The notes under the pieces were generated by a model. The model saw only the letters and a list, made by a program, of their open reading frames with translations. It was not told the origin of the DNA and ran no database searches. Made by a program: the position numbers and the translations under genes. Of a DNA stretch of 64,000 bases, positions 25,760-34,611 are shown in pieces; the stretch's first letter is position 1, and each line of letters begins with the position of its first letter. This stretch comes from Solitalea canadensis DSM 3403 (GTDB lineage Bacteria; Bacteroidota; Bacteroidia; Sphingobacteriales; Sphingobacteriaceae): assembly GCF_000242635.2 (NCBI RefSeq), contig NC_017770.1, forward strand, positions 3,422,669 to 3,486,668, read 5' to 3'.

Positions 25760-28060
25760 TTAATTGTTAATAACACTTTCCTTCTCTAAATCTTTATCCA
25801 CTAAATGCATTTCACTACGATCTGTTCTGCTTTTACGTTTAAAGATCAGATCTAACACGAACCAGCATAAAGCCAGCGTTCCGATTCCGAAAATAGAGTC
25901 ACCGATAGCTCTCATCCATTTTAGGGTTATCATTTGAGGCTGTTGCATTAACTCTGCAGAGCGGGCATACCACATTCCTTTCTCAATACTTTCAATAGCC
26001 TGCCATACTCCAACTGGTAGTAAGCTCAACACAGCCATCAGGAACAAACCTATATTAATCGACCAGAATGTGAATTTTAACAATTTATCATTCCAGGTAA
26101 GATCACGGTACATGCTTCTTAAAACGAACAACATAAGTCCGATTCCAAGCATACCATATACACCAAACAATGCTGTGTGACCATGTAAAGGTGTTGTATT
26201 TAAGCCTTGCACATAGTAAAGGGCGATTGGAGGATTGATAATGAAACCGAAAATACCTGCACCCAAAAAGTTCCAGAAGGCTACAGAGATCATAAAACAG
26301 ATTGGCCATTTATAATCAGCAATCCATTTAGACGATTTTGTTAGTTGAAAATTATGATAGGCTTCATAACCCATTAACACCAAAGGAACAACTTCTAATG
26401 CACTAAATGTTGCACCAAGTGCCATTACTGCTGTTGGTGTTCCGGTAAAATATAAATGGTGGAATGTTCCGATGATACCTCCCGACATAAATACTACAGT
26501 TGACATCAGTACACTTAACGTCGCGGTTTTAGTTTTTAATAAACCCAGACGAACAAAAAGAAATGCGATTACGACTGTGGCAAATACTTCAAAAAATCCT
26601 TCTACCCATAAGTGCACTACCCACCATCTCCAATATTCAGCAATGGCCAGGTTTGTTTGTCTTCCCCACATTAATCCTGCTCCATAGAACATGGCAATAG
26701 CCGTACAAGAAATCAGGAATAAAATGATCAGGTTTTTCTCCTCCACTTTCCTTTTCAGTAATGGAAGCAATGGTCTAACCATTAAGGCAAGCCATAAGAA
26801 AAGTCCAACTAACAAGAATATTTGCCAAAATCTTCCAAGGTCTACGTACTCATAACCCTGATGTCCGAACCAAAAATTGTCAATAAGATTTAGTTTTTGC
26901 ATTACACCCATCCACTGTCCTATCATAGAACCGACAACAATGATCAATAAAGCTATGAACAGGAAGTTGACGCCAAAAATCTGAAATTTAGGATCTTTAC
27001 CACCAACCGCAGGGGCTATGTACAAACCAGTTGCAAGCCAAGCCGTTGCAATCCAGAATATCGCTAATTGTGTATGCCATGTACGAGTAACTGAATAAGG
27101 AATAATTTGTCCGAGTGGAATACCAAAAAAGCCGTTTCCTTCGACTCCATAGTGAGCTGTAATCACACCTAAAACAACCTGCAGTACGATAAGCAAGCTT
27201 ACTACAAAGAAATACTTTTTAACAGCAATCATTGAAGGTGTAAGTTTTTCTCTTATCAGAGGATCTTGTGCAGGAACAGGCAATGATTCCTCTTCTCCAG
27301 ATCTTACATGATAAAACACCATTACACCTACAAAGAATAATAACAGAATAATACTTACACCCGACCATGCTAATAAGTCTTTAGTTGGACCATTCCCAAC
27401 CAAGTCATCTGCTGGCCAGTTGTGCGTGTAAGATATTTTGGCGCCTGGCCTTTCAGTAACCGTAGCCCAGGTAGCCCAAAACAGGAATGCATTTAATTTT
27501 TTAAGTCGACCTTCTTCTTTAATTGAGTTTTTAGGAATAGCATAGTGCTCACGTAATTTATCAAATTGAGGATCATTGGTAAACAAGCGAGAATAATAAT
27601 CACTTAATGCTTTTACAGCACTTTCCCTGTCACCGGAAATACTGATGACTTTACTTTGTGGGTCATACGTATTTTTCCTTATGTCTTTTTGTAGCCTTGC
27701 TTTTAGGTAGGCTTTATTTTCTTCATTTAAATCGTCGAAGTTTACTCCATAATGTTTCTGAGCCCATGAATTAAGAATAAATACTGCTTCACGGTGTAAC
27801 CAATCTGCAGTCCAGTCAGGTGCCACGTAAGCACCATGCCCCCAAATAGACCCAACTTCTTGTCCCCCGATACTTTGCCACACATTTTGTCCATCCTTAA
27901 TTTCCTCACCGGTAAAAATGACCTCTCCTTTTGAATTGACGATTTTTTCAGGGATTGGAGGAGCTTCCTGATAAATTTTTACGCCATAATACCCCAGTAC
28001 GGAAAAGGAAATGACCATAACTAAGGCAAATAGGAGCCATAATCGTTTTGTGCTGTTCAT
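25760..28060 (-). CDS. norB: Quinol-dependent nitric oxide reductase (qNor)
   Basis: Single-subunit NO reductase of the heme-copper oxidase superfamily, reducing 2 NO to N2O with quinol at the inner membrane. The 766-aa chain has an N-terminal helix, the periplasmic domain fused in qNor (about residues 35-225, with VWQSIGGQEVGSIWGHGAYVAPDW and DPQFDKLREHYAIP), then the 12-helix NorB core. The core includes TWHTQLAIFWIATAW, WWVVHLWVEGFFEV and GTFHHLYFTGTP, whose His and Glu residues form the heme and FeB sites. No NorC or other denitrification gene adjoins, so detoxification is as likely as respiration. It lies 67 bp after an Rrf2 regulator gene. Confidence 0.96.
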   Translation of the reverse strand: MNSTKRLWLLFALVMVISFSVLGYYGVKIYQEAPPIPEKIVNSKGEVIFTGEEIKDGQNVWQSIGGQEVGSIWGHGAYVAPDWTADWLHREAVFILNSWAQKHYGVNFDDLNEENKAYLKARLQKDIRKNTYDPQSKVISISGDRESAVKALSDYYSRLFTNDPQFDKLREHYAIPKNSIKEEGRLKKLNAFLFWATWATVTERPGAKISYTHNWPADDLVGNGPTKDLLAWSGVSIILLLFFVGVMVFYHVRSGEEESLPVPAQDPLIREKLTPSMIAVKKYFFVVSLLIVLQVVLGVITAHYGVEGNGFFGIPLGQIIPYSVTRTWHTQLAIFWIATAWLATGLYIAPAVGGKDPKFQIFGVNFLFIALLIIVVGSMIGQWMGVMQKLNLIDNFWFGHQGYEYVDLGRFWQIFLLVGLFLWLALMVRPLLPLLKRKVEEKNLIILFLISCTAIAMFYGAGLMWGRQTNLAIAEYWRWWVVHLWVEGFFEVFATVVIAFLFVRLGLLKTKTATLSVLMSTVVFMSGGIIGTFHHLYFTGTPTAVMALGATFSALEVVPLVLMGYEAYHNFQLTKSSKWIADYKWPICFMISVAFWNFLGAGIFGFIINPPIALYYVQGLNTTPLHGHTALFGVYGMLGIGLMLFVLRSMYRDLTWNDKLLKFTFWSINIGLFLMAVLSLLPVGVWQAIESIEKGMWYARSAELMQQPQMITLKWMRAIGDSIFGIGTLALCWFVLDLIFKRKSRTDRSEMHLVDKDLEKESVINN

Positions 28061-28094
28061 TGTTGTTTTAGCTTATGATTTATTTATATATTTC

Positions 28095-28108
28095 GGACAA
28101 ACTTGTCC
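28095..28108. promoter_or_regulatory. Candidate operator upstream of norB
   Basis: Inverted repeat GGACAA-AC-TTGTCC lies 35 bp upstream of the norB start, in the gap after the Rrf2 gene. A related but weaker sequence (16 of 24 bases over 28601-28624) overlaps the -33 box of the Rrf2 promoter. A shared NO-responsive site for the Rrf2 protein is inferred. Confidence 0.45.
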
Positions 28109-28127
28109 TTTATTGGTTTAAATTTTT

Positions 28128-28559
28128 TTACATCAAAAAAGCTTCCCCCTCGCCTACCCTTAATACGAGTTCATAAATGGTTGTTTTTTCGATCATTTCT
28201 TTCATTTCGGTTCTTATACTCTGGAATTTATGATGCATCGGACATGGTTTTAATTCAGAACATTCCTTTAGACCTAATCCACAGCTATTAAAAGTTTCAG
28301 TTCCATCAATTGCATACACTACATGACTTAAAGTTATTAACCGGGCTGTATCATTACTTAAAAAGAAACCTCCTAATGGTCCTTTTAACGACTCCACTAC
28401 ATGGCACTTCACTAGTATTTGCAATACTTTAGCAGTAAAAGCCTCCGGAGAATTAATATGAGCGGCAATATCTTTAAGGCTAGACCGTGTATTTTTACCC
28501 GACTGAACCGCAATGTAAATTATTGCCTTAACTCCGTATTTGCAAGCTTTTGAAAACAA
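28128..28559 (-). CDS. Rrf2-family regulator with Fe-S cysteines (NsrR/IscR-like)
   Basis: A 143-aa winged-helix regulator. The family start (M)FSKACKYGVKAIIYIA is followed by the HTH (SLKDIAAHINSPEAFTAKVLQIL), the wing GPLGGFFLS, and three cysteines (93, 100 and 106) in NSCGLGLKECSELKPCPMH that match the Fe-S ligands of NsrR and IscR. The frame is open 17 codons further upstream, but a full promoter (28580-28611) lies inside that stretch. The TTG at 28557-28559, which encodes the family's first residue, is therefore the best start. Its place before norB suggests it senses NO and controls qNor. Confidence 0.9.
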   Translation of the reverse strand: MFSKACKYGVKAIIYIAVQSGKNTRSSLKDIAAHINSPEAFTAKVLQILVKCHVVESLKGPLGGFFLSNDTARLITLSHVVYAIDGTETFNSCGLGLKECSELKPCPMHHKFQSIRTEMKEMIEKTTIYELVLRVGEGEAFLM

Positions 28560-28579
28560 TTGATGTATGTTTTGATAAT

Positions 28580-28611
28580 GCAAATGTAAAAACGAAATAA
28601 TAAAAGACAAA
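28580..28611 (-). promoter_or_regulatory. Consensus promoter of the Rrf2-norB unit
   Basis: On the minus strand TTTG (28608-28611), a 19-bp spacer, then TACATTTG (28581-28588) followed by C: a full match to the Bacteroidota -33/-7 consensus. Transcription would start near 28575, about 15 bases before the TTG start. Confidence 0.75.
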
Positions 28612-28676
28612 AATATCTTTTATTATTTTGTGATTTTATAGTAAAACAGCTGTTATCTATAAAATCAAGGGGTATT

Positions 28677-29489
28677 TTAGTGAGTTGCTAACTGCAACTT
28701 CAGATTGTATTTAATAGCTTCAGTGAATATTTCATTCTCATCGGCAGCAGGATTTGGCAAACCTCCCTGAACTCCTCCATAACTACCGGCATTGCCTCCT
28801 CTCCTGTTTTGCGGGCGCATCATGGTAAATTGCTTTTCCGGAAGCAGGGCTTTATCGATACCGTTTATTCGTAATCCTACTGTTAATTCATTCTTTTTAC
28901 TCTTAAATGCTGATGCATAAAATGTATTAAACGGGATAATTACTTCATAAATCAGCGCATCATCTTCATCCCAATCGAAACCCACTTTCACACCGCTGCT
29001 ATTGTCATTAATATTCTGTTTTCCATTTGCAAAAGCATAAAAACCCGCCAAGTTCATTTCTTTATTTTCCTCTTTGGCTTTTTTGTGGAGATCTTTAATT
29101 CCGGTGCGCTCACCTGATTTAAAATCCCAGCGCGGTTTCTCTCCTGGTTTAAGCTTAGCTACAATAGGAAACTCAATAGCAGTATTTTCTTGCTTTTTGG
29201 CGGCTGTATCCAGGATCATTTTCATACCTCCAAAGAACACTTTTGCTTGTGTGGTTTTATCAAAAATGCGGAGCGCTATGTATAAATTTTCTTTATCGTT
29301 AGCGATTGCATACTTGAGGTGTCCACTTCTATCAACATTCTCATCATCAATGGCATAACTCCAGTCATTGAGCAAACCATCGGCAACAACGGGTTTTGTT
29401 CTGAAAGCACATTTGAATGTTTTTTGAGCGAAAGCTTCTACAGAAGAGAGGGAAAGAGCTACTAATAATGGAAAGACAATTTTTTTCAT
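28677..29489 (-). CDS. Secreted DOMON/CBM9-like protein
   Basis: A 270-aa exported protein with a signal peptide ending SVEAFAQ. The mature part is a DOMON/CBM9-like beta sandwich: VVADGLLNDWSYA, HLKYAIANDKENLYIALRIFD, NTAIEFPIVAKL, then LIYEVIIPFNTFY and LTVGLRINGID. A Gly/Asn-rich linker and a short C-terminal strand (KYNLKLQL) follow. Such folds bind sugars or heme; the ligand is unknown here. It is a full-length paralogue of the frameshifted gene at 14737-15574 and stands alone on the minus strand. Confidence 0.78.
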   Translation of the reverse strand: MKKIVFPLLVALSLSSVEAFAQKTFKCAFRTKPVVADGLLNDWSYAIDDENVDRSGHLKYAIANDKENLYIALRIFDKTTQAKVFFGGMKMILDTAAKKQENTAIEFPIVAKLKPGEKPRWDFKSGERTGIKDLHKKAKEENKEMNLAGFYAFANGKQNINDNSSGVKVGFDWDEDDALIYEVIIPFNTFYASAFKSKKNELTVGLRINGIDKALLPEKQFTMMRPQNRRGGNAGSYGGVQGGLPNPAADENEIFTEAIKYNLKLQLATH

Positions 29490-30050
29490 GGATTCTAAAT
29501 CAAATAAAGAGACGTAAAAACTTTAAAATGGTATAGTTAAATCGTAAACAACTTTCTGAAATAAGAATAAACTAAAACTTCTGACACCAAATATCCGTTA
29601 TGGTTTACTCTCAAAATAACTTTTTTATAATGCGTTACGCGACTGAAAAAACGTCCCTTAAATCATTGAATCCAGCTTTAAAAGTATTTTCTTTCGTCGC
29701 CTTCAGCGGGACTCACTTTTTTTCTTCAGCAAAAAAAGTGAGCAAAAAATGCCGTCGCTGCGTACAGTTCTCCTAAAGTTGATGCCTGTACTTAAATAAT
29801 CTCTTCCGAACTGTACGAGGCGATTTTACTCATATGATAATTTATGCTTTACATTCACAAAGGAAAGCAAATCGCATAACGTTTTTTCTACTTTAGAAGA
29901 TACGAATTTTGACTGCCAAAAATAACAGTTGAGCAAAAAATATCTTCAGCTACATTTTATTAACAATTCTCCGACCAAAGAGATTGTAATTATAACGCTT
30001 TAATCCAAATTTCTTATTCCTAACTTCGCAATCTTAAACAAAGTATTTTA
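29490..30050. other. Gene-free region holding a ~200-bp structured repeat
   Basis: 561 bp between divergent genes. Apart from the repeat at 29685-29881 I see only A/T-rich sequence. A near -7 box (TAACTTCGC, about 30020) may be the promoter of the ABC-F gene. Confidence 0.5.
29685..29881. repeat. Structured interspersed repeat, copy 1
   Basis: About 197 bp matching 43165-43365 over the whole length with scattered changes. It has three inverted-repeat pairs: 29712-29723 with 29731-29742 (12 bp, perfect), 29755-29769 with 29809-29823 (13 of 15), and 29820-29826 with 29869-29875 (7 bp). The second and third pairs are kept base for base in copy 2 while the loops differ. Confidence 0.8.
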
Positions 30051-31940
30051 ATGAATTTCCTTTCAGTAGAAAATATTACCAAATCATTGGGTTTACGTGT
30101 ATTGTTCAGCAACCTTACTTTTGGCATTAATCAAGGCCAAAAAGTAGCGTTGGTTGCTAAAAATGGTACGGGTAAAACCTCCTTATTAAAAATTTTAGCA
30201 GGAAAAGACAGTCCGGATACGGGCGTTGTTTCTGTACGAAAAGATATAAAAATTGCCTTCCTGGATCAGGAGCCTGATCTTCCTTTAGATAAAACCATTT
30301 TTGATGCGGTTTATGATGCAGAAAATCCATTATTAAAAACGATCATGAGCTATGAACTGGCTCTTGAGCATCCGGATGACGCTAAAAAGCTTCAGAAAGC
30401 TATTGATCAGATGGATGCGTTGCAAGCCTGGGATTACGAGATCCGTATTAAACAGATTTTAGGGGAGCTTAAAATCTACGACTTACATCAGGAAATGGGT
30501 TCACTTTCGGGCGGACAAAAGAAACGCGTTGCCATGGCAATGGCTTTGGTACAGAATCCGGACCTCTTGATTATGGATGAGCCTACCAACCATTTGGATT
30601 TTGATATGATTGAGTGGTTGGAAGAATACCTTGAATCTGAAAAAATGACCTTGCTAATGGTTACTCACGACCGTTATTTCCTTGACCGTGTATGTAATCA
30701 GATTATCGAGTTGGAAAATGGGCAGATTTATTCTTACAGCGGTAATTACAGTTATTTTATAGAGAAAAAAGCGGAACGTCAGGCAACTCAGGCGGCTAGC
30801 ATTGATAAAGCAAAAAACCTATACACTACTGAACTTGAATGGATGCGTCGCATGCCTAAAGCGCGTGGCACTAAATCTAAATCTCGTATCGATTCATTTT
30901 ATGATTTAGAAAAAGTTGCCAAGCAACGACTAGAAGATAAGAAAGTGCAACTTGACATTCAAATGAATCGGTTAGGAGGAAAAATCCTTGAGCTTCATCA
31001 TGTGCGCAAGAGCTTTGGCGACAAGAAGATGGTGGATGATTTCAGCTATGTGTTTAAACGGAATGAGCGAATCGGAATTGTTGGTGTAAATGGTGCCGGA
31101 AAATCGACTTTTCTAAAATTAATTACGGGTGAGTTGGAAGTTGACGGAGGAAAAATTGTTACCGGAGAAACGGTTGTTTTCGGTTATTATAACCAGGATG
31201 GCATGAAACTTCCGGAAGATAAACGGGTGATTGAAGTAGTAAAAGATATTGCTGAATTTATTCCATTAACAAAGGGCAAAAGTTTAACGGCAGCTCAACT
31301 GTTAGAGCGTTTTCTGTTTTCAGGTGACCAGCAATATACTTACGTATCCAAACTTTCGGGAGGTGAACGCCGACGATTGTATTTATGTACCTTGTTGATG
31401 AAAAACCCGAATTTCCTGATTCTAGATGAGCCTACCAACGATTTAGATATTATGACGTTGCAGGTTTTGGAGGATTTTCTGGAAGATTTCCCGGGCTGTT
31501 TGCTGATTGTTTCTCACGATCGTTACTTTATGGATCGGTTGACACAGCATCTTTTCATTTTTGAGGGTGATGGAATAATTACTGATTTCAATGGAAATTA
31601 CAGTGATTATCGCGATTACATGTTGATCAAAGAAGCTGAAAAATCTCGCCAAAAAACGGAAAACAAAGTCATTGAAGCTCCAAAACAAGAAATTCTGGTT
31701 GTTTCAACTACTGCTGCTAAGACTAAAAAGATGTCGTTCAAAGAGAAGCAAGAATTTGAACAATTGGAAAAGGAGATAGCACAGCTGGAGAATCGTAAAG
31801 CTGAAATTACTTCTATTTTCGAGAATCCTTCTGTAAACCCGGATGAACTTCAGAAACTTTCAGCAGAAATGGAACAGGTTGTAAATTCTCTGGAAGAAAA
31901 GGAATTGCGCTGGCTGGAGTTAAGTGAGTTGGCCGGATAA
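30051..31940 (+). CDS. ABC-F family ATPase (Uup-like)
   Basis: A 629-aa soluble protein with two ABC ATPase domains. The first has Walker A AKNGTGKTSL, signature LSGGQKKRVAMA and Walker B LLIMDEPTNHLD. The second has GVNGAGKSTF, LSGGERRRLYL and FLILDEPTNDLD. Between them lies the ABC-F linker with an Arg/Lys-rich part (WMRRMPKARGTKSKSRIDSF). A charged coiled-coil tail (about residues 555-625) ends the chain, as in Uup. It has no membrane domain, so it acts on ribosomes or nucleic acid, probably relieving translation stalls. Confidence 0.93.
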   Translation: MNFLSVENITKSLGLRVLFSNLTFGINQGQKVALVAKNGTGKTSLLKILAGKDSPDTGVVSVRKDIKIAFLDQEPDLPLDKTIFDAVYDAENPLLKTIMSYELALEHPDDAKKLQKAIDQMDALQAWDYEIRIKQILGELKIYDLHQEMGSLSGGQKKRVAMAMALVQNPDLLIMDEPTNHLDFDMIEWLEEYLESEKMTLLMVTHDRYFLDRVCNQIIELENGQIYSYSGNYSYFIEKKAERQATQAASIDKAKNLYTTELEWMRRMPKARGTKSKSRIDSFYDLEKVAKQRLEDKKVQLDIQMNRLGGKILELHHVRKSFGDKKMVDDFSYVFKRNERIGIVGVNGAGKSTFLKLITGELEVDGGKIVTGETVVFGYYNQDGMKLPEDKRVIEVVKDIAEFIPLTKGKSLTAAQLLERFLFSGDQQYTYVSKLSGGERRRLYLCTLLMKNPNFLILDEPTNDLDIMTLQVLEDFLEDFPGCLLIVSHDRYFMDRLTQHLFIFEGDGIITDFNGNYSDYRDYMLIKEAEKSRQKTENKVIEAPKQEILVVSTTAAKTKKMSFKEKQEFEQLEKEIAQLENRKAEITSIFENPSVNPDELQKLSAEMEQVVNSLEEKELRWLELSELAG

Positions 31941-32003
31941 ATTCGGATAAATATTTTAAGATAGCTGCGAAGTGTATTGTTATTTTTCATAAATTGACCG
32001 CAT

Positions 32004-32076
32004 GTCTTCGTAGCTCAGTTGGTAGAGCAACAGACTCTTAATCTGTGGGTCGAGAGTTCGAGCCTCTCCGGGGACA
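32004..32076 (+). tRNA. tRNA-Lys (anticodon CTT)
   Basis: A 73-base cloverleaf. The acceptor is GTCTTCG with CGGGGAC (two G-T pairs), the D stem GCTC/GAGC, and the anticodon stem ACAGA/TCTGT around loop CTCTTAA, so the anticodon is CTT (Lys, codon AAG). The T stem is GAGAG/CTCTC with loop TTCGAGC, and the discriminator is A. No CCA is encoded. A terminator follows. Its 3' end is repeated at 35587-35656. Confidence 0.96.
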
Positions 32077-32127
32077 CTGTAAAAGAAAAGCTTAATCATA
32101 GTTGATTGAGCTTTTTTTATGTGTGTA
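32055..32127 (+). repeat. Direct repeat 1 (tRNA-Lys 3' end plus terminator), putative att site
   Basis: From the T loop through the acceptor 3' strand, the terminator hairpin and the downstream TTATGTGTGTA, this segment matches 35587-35656 with only a few substitutions and short gaps. The pair flanks the Lnt-like gene cluster. Confidence 0.75.
32086..32118 (+). terminator. Terminator of tRNA-Lys
   Basis: Stem 32086-32098 with 32103-32115 (AAAAGCTTAATCA, one G-T pair), loop TAGT, then T-run. A slightly altered copy lies inside direct repeat 2. Confidence 0.85.
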
Positions 32128-32157
32128 TAGCAGATTTGCGTTTTAGCATTCTATTTC

Positions 32158-33675
32158 CTATTTCCAACATAAATAAATTTTAAGACTCTGCAAGCATAGT
32201 AGTAGTATAATACTGATTAACAGCCAAAAACTTAAGAAAAGTGGATATTTTGAATAAAATGTTTGCTTCTCTAAAAGCGATGCGATAGCAACAGCTGTGC
32301 AAGCTTTGTATGGTGACAAGGACTTAATAAGGTTACCTTTATCCGTGATTAAGCAGGCAATGCCTTGATTGGAAGATTTAATGATATAACGACGGTTCTC
32401 AATGCTTCGAATACGTGCCATGTCGTTATACAAACTGATAGCAAACCTCGAACCTTTAAAACAGCGTTCACTCGCCTGAATAGTAATAATATTGGACTTA
32501 GCACTATTTTTTAAAAAGAAAAAGCTGTTTAATAATTCACTGCAAATTGCAGGGAAGATCTTAAGGTCACCACTAACATACAAGTCATTCTTTTCGTTGT
32601 TAATGGTGAAGAGATCTTTTTGGTTAAGGTATTTCGATAAATTATAAGGAGTTCGCTCGCTGAACGGTACTAATATTTTTTTGGTTCTGTAACCACGAAT
32701 ACCCTCATTGGTAATGAAGGATGTGGCATTATAGCAATGATAATAAAACTTAAACGTGCTGTCATAGTTTGCATTATCTGTTTTTTCAGCAGCTTCATTA
32801 ATGGTTATACCCCACATTACTGTACTCTTAGGATATTTTTTCAGTAAGCTTTTAATGGTTGCAACTTCATACGAATTATCAATCGAGTTTGTCCATACCG
32901 GAGTGACATAAGGTGTTTCAGTTGAAACAACAAGATCTATTGTGGAATCTAGTCTTGATTTTATCAATTTGATCAGCTTATTTGTTAATGCTTTTTCAGA
33001 CTGGTTGTAATTCAATGATGGTTGCATAAACAATACTTTGATATGGCCAACTGGTACCGGGTTCTTGTTGTAAAGATAATTTGAGATGATTAACGGCAAA
33101 TTGATAATGAACAGTAAACAAACACCAAGAAACACGTAAATACGTTTGAATTTAATGCATTGACAACCGATTAGAAATAACACCAGATTTATAGACATTA
33201 TCCAAAGTGTACCGCCCACAACACCCGTGTATTCATACCATTGTATTAATTTAGGATAAGCACCCAGCAAATTACCAACTACAGGCCATGACCAAATAAC
33301 ATTTGTGCTTATCCAACCTGTTTCCAACAAAGCCCACAGACAGATAAAGAACAGCAATGTTTTTATTACAGACATGTGCTTTCGTAAAAGTTCAGTAAGT
33401 ACAAAGGGTAACAGCATAATTAGCGAAGCGAGAAATAAAATGAAGGTGGACCAAAACAAATTCTCACTGATCATCCAATAGCCGACACATATGTTCCAAA
33501 GCAGCAATTGACAAAAAAATACTGATAACTTACACCAATAGCTAACACAGCTAAGTAATTGGAAGAAAACAGGAATGAATACCACGAATCCAAAAATGAA
33601 ATGTACGTGCCAAGTAAGAACGGTTAATATAATATTGATAACGAATGAAATCAGAAAAGTAAAATTTCTGTTCAT
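32158..33675 (-). CDS. Apolipoprotein N-acyltransferase-like (Lnt) protein
   Basis: A 505-aa inner-membrane enzyme of the Lnt type. About seven hydrophobic segments (residues 1-205) are followed by a periplasmic nitrilase-like domain (about 210-465) and a last membrane helix (475-498). The catalytic triad of the family is present: Glu253 in STETPYV, Lys333 in KKILVPFSER, Cys378 in PAICSELL. Glu340 (PFSE) is also kept. Lnt adds the third acyl chain to lipoproteins. This copy is divergent (ICSE instead of the usual CYE) and sits in the putative island with a lipoprotein gene, so it may serve particular substrates. A housekeeping role cannot be excluded. Confidence 0.85.
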   Translation of the reverse strand: MNRNFTFLISFVINIILTVLTWHVHFIFGFVVFIPVFFQLLSCVSYWCKLSVFFCQLLLWNICVGYWMISENLFWSTFILFLASLIMLLPFVLTELLRKHMSVIKTLLFFICLWALLETGWISTNVIWSWPVVGNLLGAYPKLIQWYEYTGVVGGTLWIMSINLVLFLIGCQCIKFKRIYVFLGVCLLFIINLPLIISNYLYNKNPVPVGHIKVLFMQPSLNYNQSEKALTNKLIKLIKSRLDSTIDLVVSTETPYVTPVWTNSIDNSYEVATIKSLLKKYPKSTVMWGITINEAAEKTDNANYDSTFKFYYHCYNATSFITNEGIRGYRTKKILVPFSERTPYNLSKYLNQKDLFTINNEKNDLYVSGDLKIFPAICSELLNSFFFLKNSAKSNIITIQASERCFKGSRFAISLYNDMARIRSIENRRYIIKSSNQGIACLITDKGNLIKSLSPYKACTAVAIASLLEKQTFYSKYPLFLSFWLLISIILLLCLQSLKIYLCWK

Positions 33676-33756
33676 ATTAAATAACAGGAGTAATGAAAAA
33701 GGGATGGCATTGCCTTCCCTTAATTAAAAAATTATAAAGAAAAAATAATGTATTTC

Positions 33757-34587
33757 TTATTGATACTTAGCAAAATTACCAATTGAAGTGATAGCCTGTA
33801 AGTCCATTATCTGCTGCTGGCCATCCACTTCAACCGTAACGATTTTAAAGTTACACCTTCCTATACTAAATGAAAGAAATGCACCTTTAGGAATACCTTT
33901 GAAGTCTTCTTCGGAAAAGGTATATGTTCCTGTATCTTCAGTAATAATTGGGTTGTAAAAAGAAGTTTTATAGCCACCCTCAACAAACTGTTGATTATCA
34001 GAAGAAGCCGTATAATCAATGGTCATAACTACACCTTTATCATTTTTTGGGTCAGCATTCCATGTTACTGTTGCTCCTGGTTTAATATATGAACGACTTC
34101 CTTCATCAGCTGGTCCCGTTGGAATAGAAAGTATACGAATTGCTTCCGGCACGTACATTTCTTCAGTGTTCATATCTCCGGTCGTACTGTTTGTTATTTT
34201 TCCATTTAACGAAAACTTTACTGTTTTACCGTAAATGTTTTTACCATCTGTATCTAAATTGTAACTATTATAATTGGGATTGCCTCCACTACTTTCAATC
34301 TTTTTATTCTTAACCAAAGAAATGTTATTTACATGTATGGCTTGAACTGTCTTATTATTAAAAGAATAATAATCCATTTGAAAACTACGGTCTTTATAAT
34401 CTTGTGATGTTTGTGTACTAAAAGTCTGAATTATTACACCTCCGTCAACCAATATGTTGGCATGACCAACATATTGAGCAATTAATGAATTGTTTGCCTG
34501 CTTTTTTTGACTGGGATTAACACCTTCATTTTGACAAGATGCTCCTAACAATGCAACTGCTGATAATACTAATAAACGCTTTTCCAT
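33757..34587 (-). CDS. Putative lipoprotein, unknown function
   Basis: A 276-aa protein with a lipoprotein signal (MEKRLLVLSAVALLGASC, lipidated Cys18). The mature part looks beta-rich, with no family I recognise: VGHANILVDGGVIIQTF, KTVKFSLNGKI, GATVTWNADPKNDKGVVMTIDYT, TGTYTFSEEDFKGIPKGAFLSFSIGR. The pattern is that of an Ig-like or carbohydrate-binding-type sandwich, but that is a guess. It lies between the Lnt-like gene (81 bp) and a secreted-protein gene (24 bp), and is probably in one transcript with the latter. Confidence 0.7.
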   Translation of the reverse strand: MEKRLLVLSAVALLGASCQNEGVNPSQKKQANNSLIAQYVGHANILVDGGVIIQTFSTQTSQDYKDRSFQMDYYSFNNKTVQAIHVNNISLVKNKKIESSGGNPNYNSYNLDTDGKNIYGKTVKFSLNGKITNSTTGDMNTEEMYVPEAIRILSIPTGPADEGSRSYIKPGATVTWNADPKNDKGVVMTIDYTASSDNQQFVEGGYKTSFYNPIITEDTGTYTFSEEDFKGIPKGAFLSFSIGRCNFKIVTVEVDGQQQIMDLQAITSIGNFAKYQ

Positions 34588-34611
34588 ATTTCTGTTAATT
34601 TTTACTTTAAA

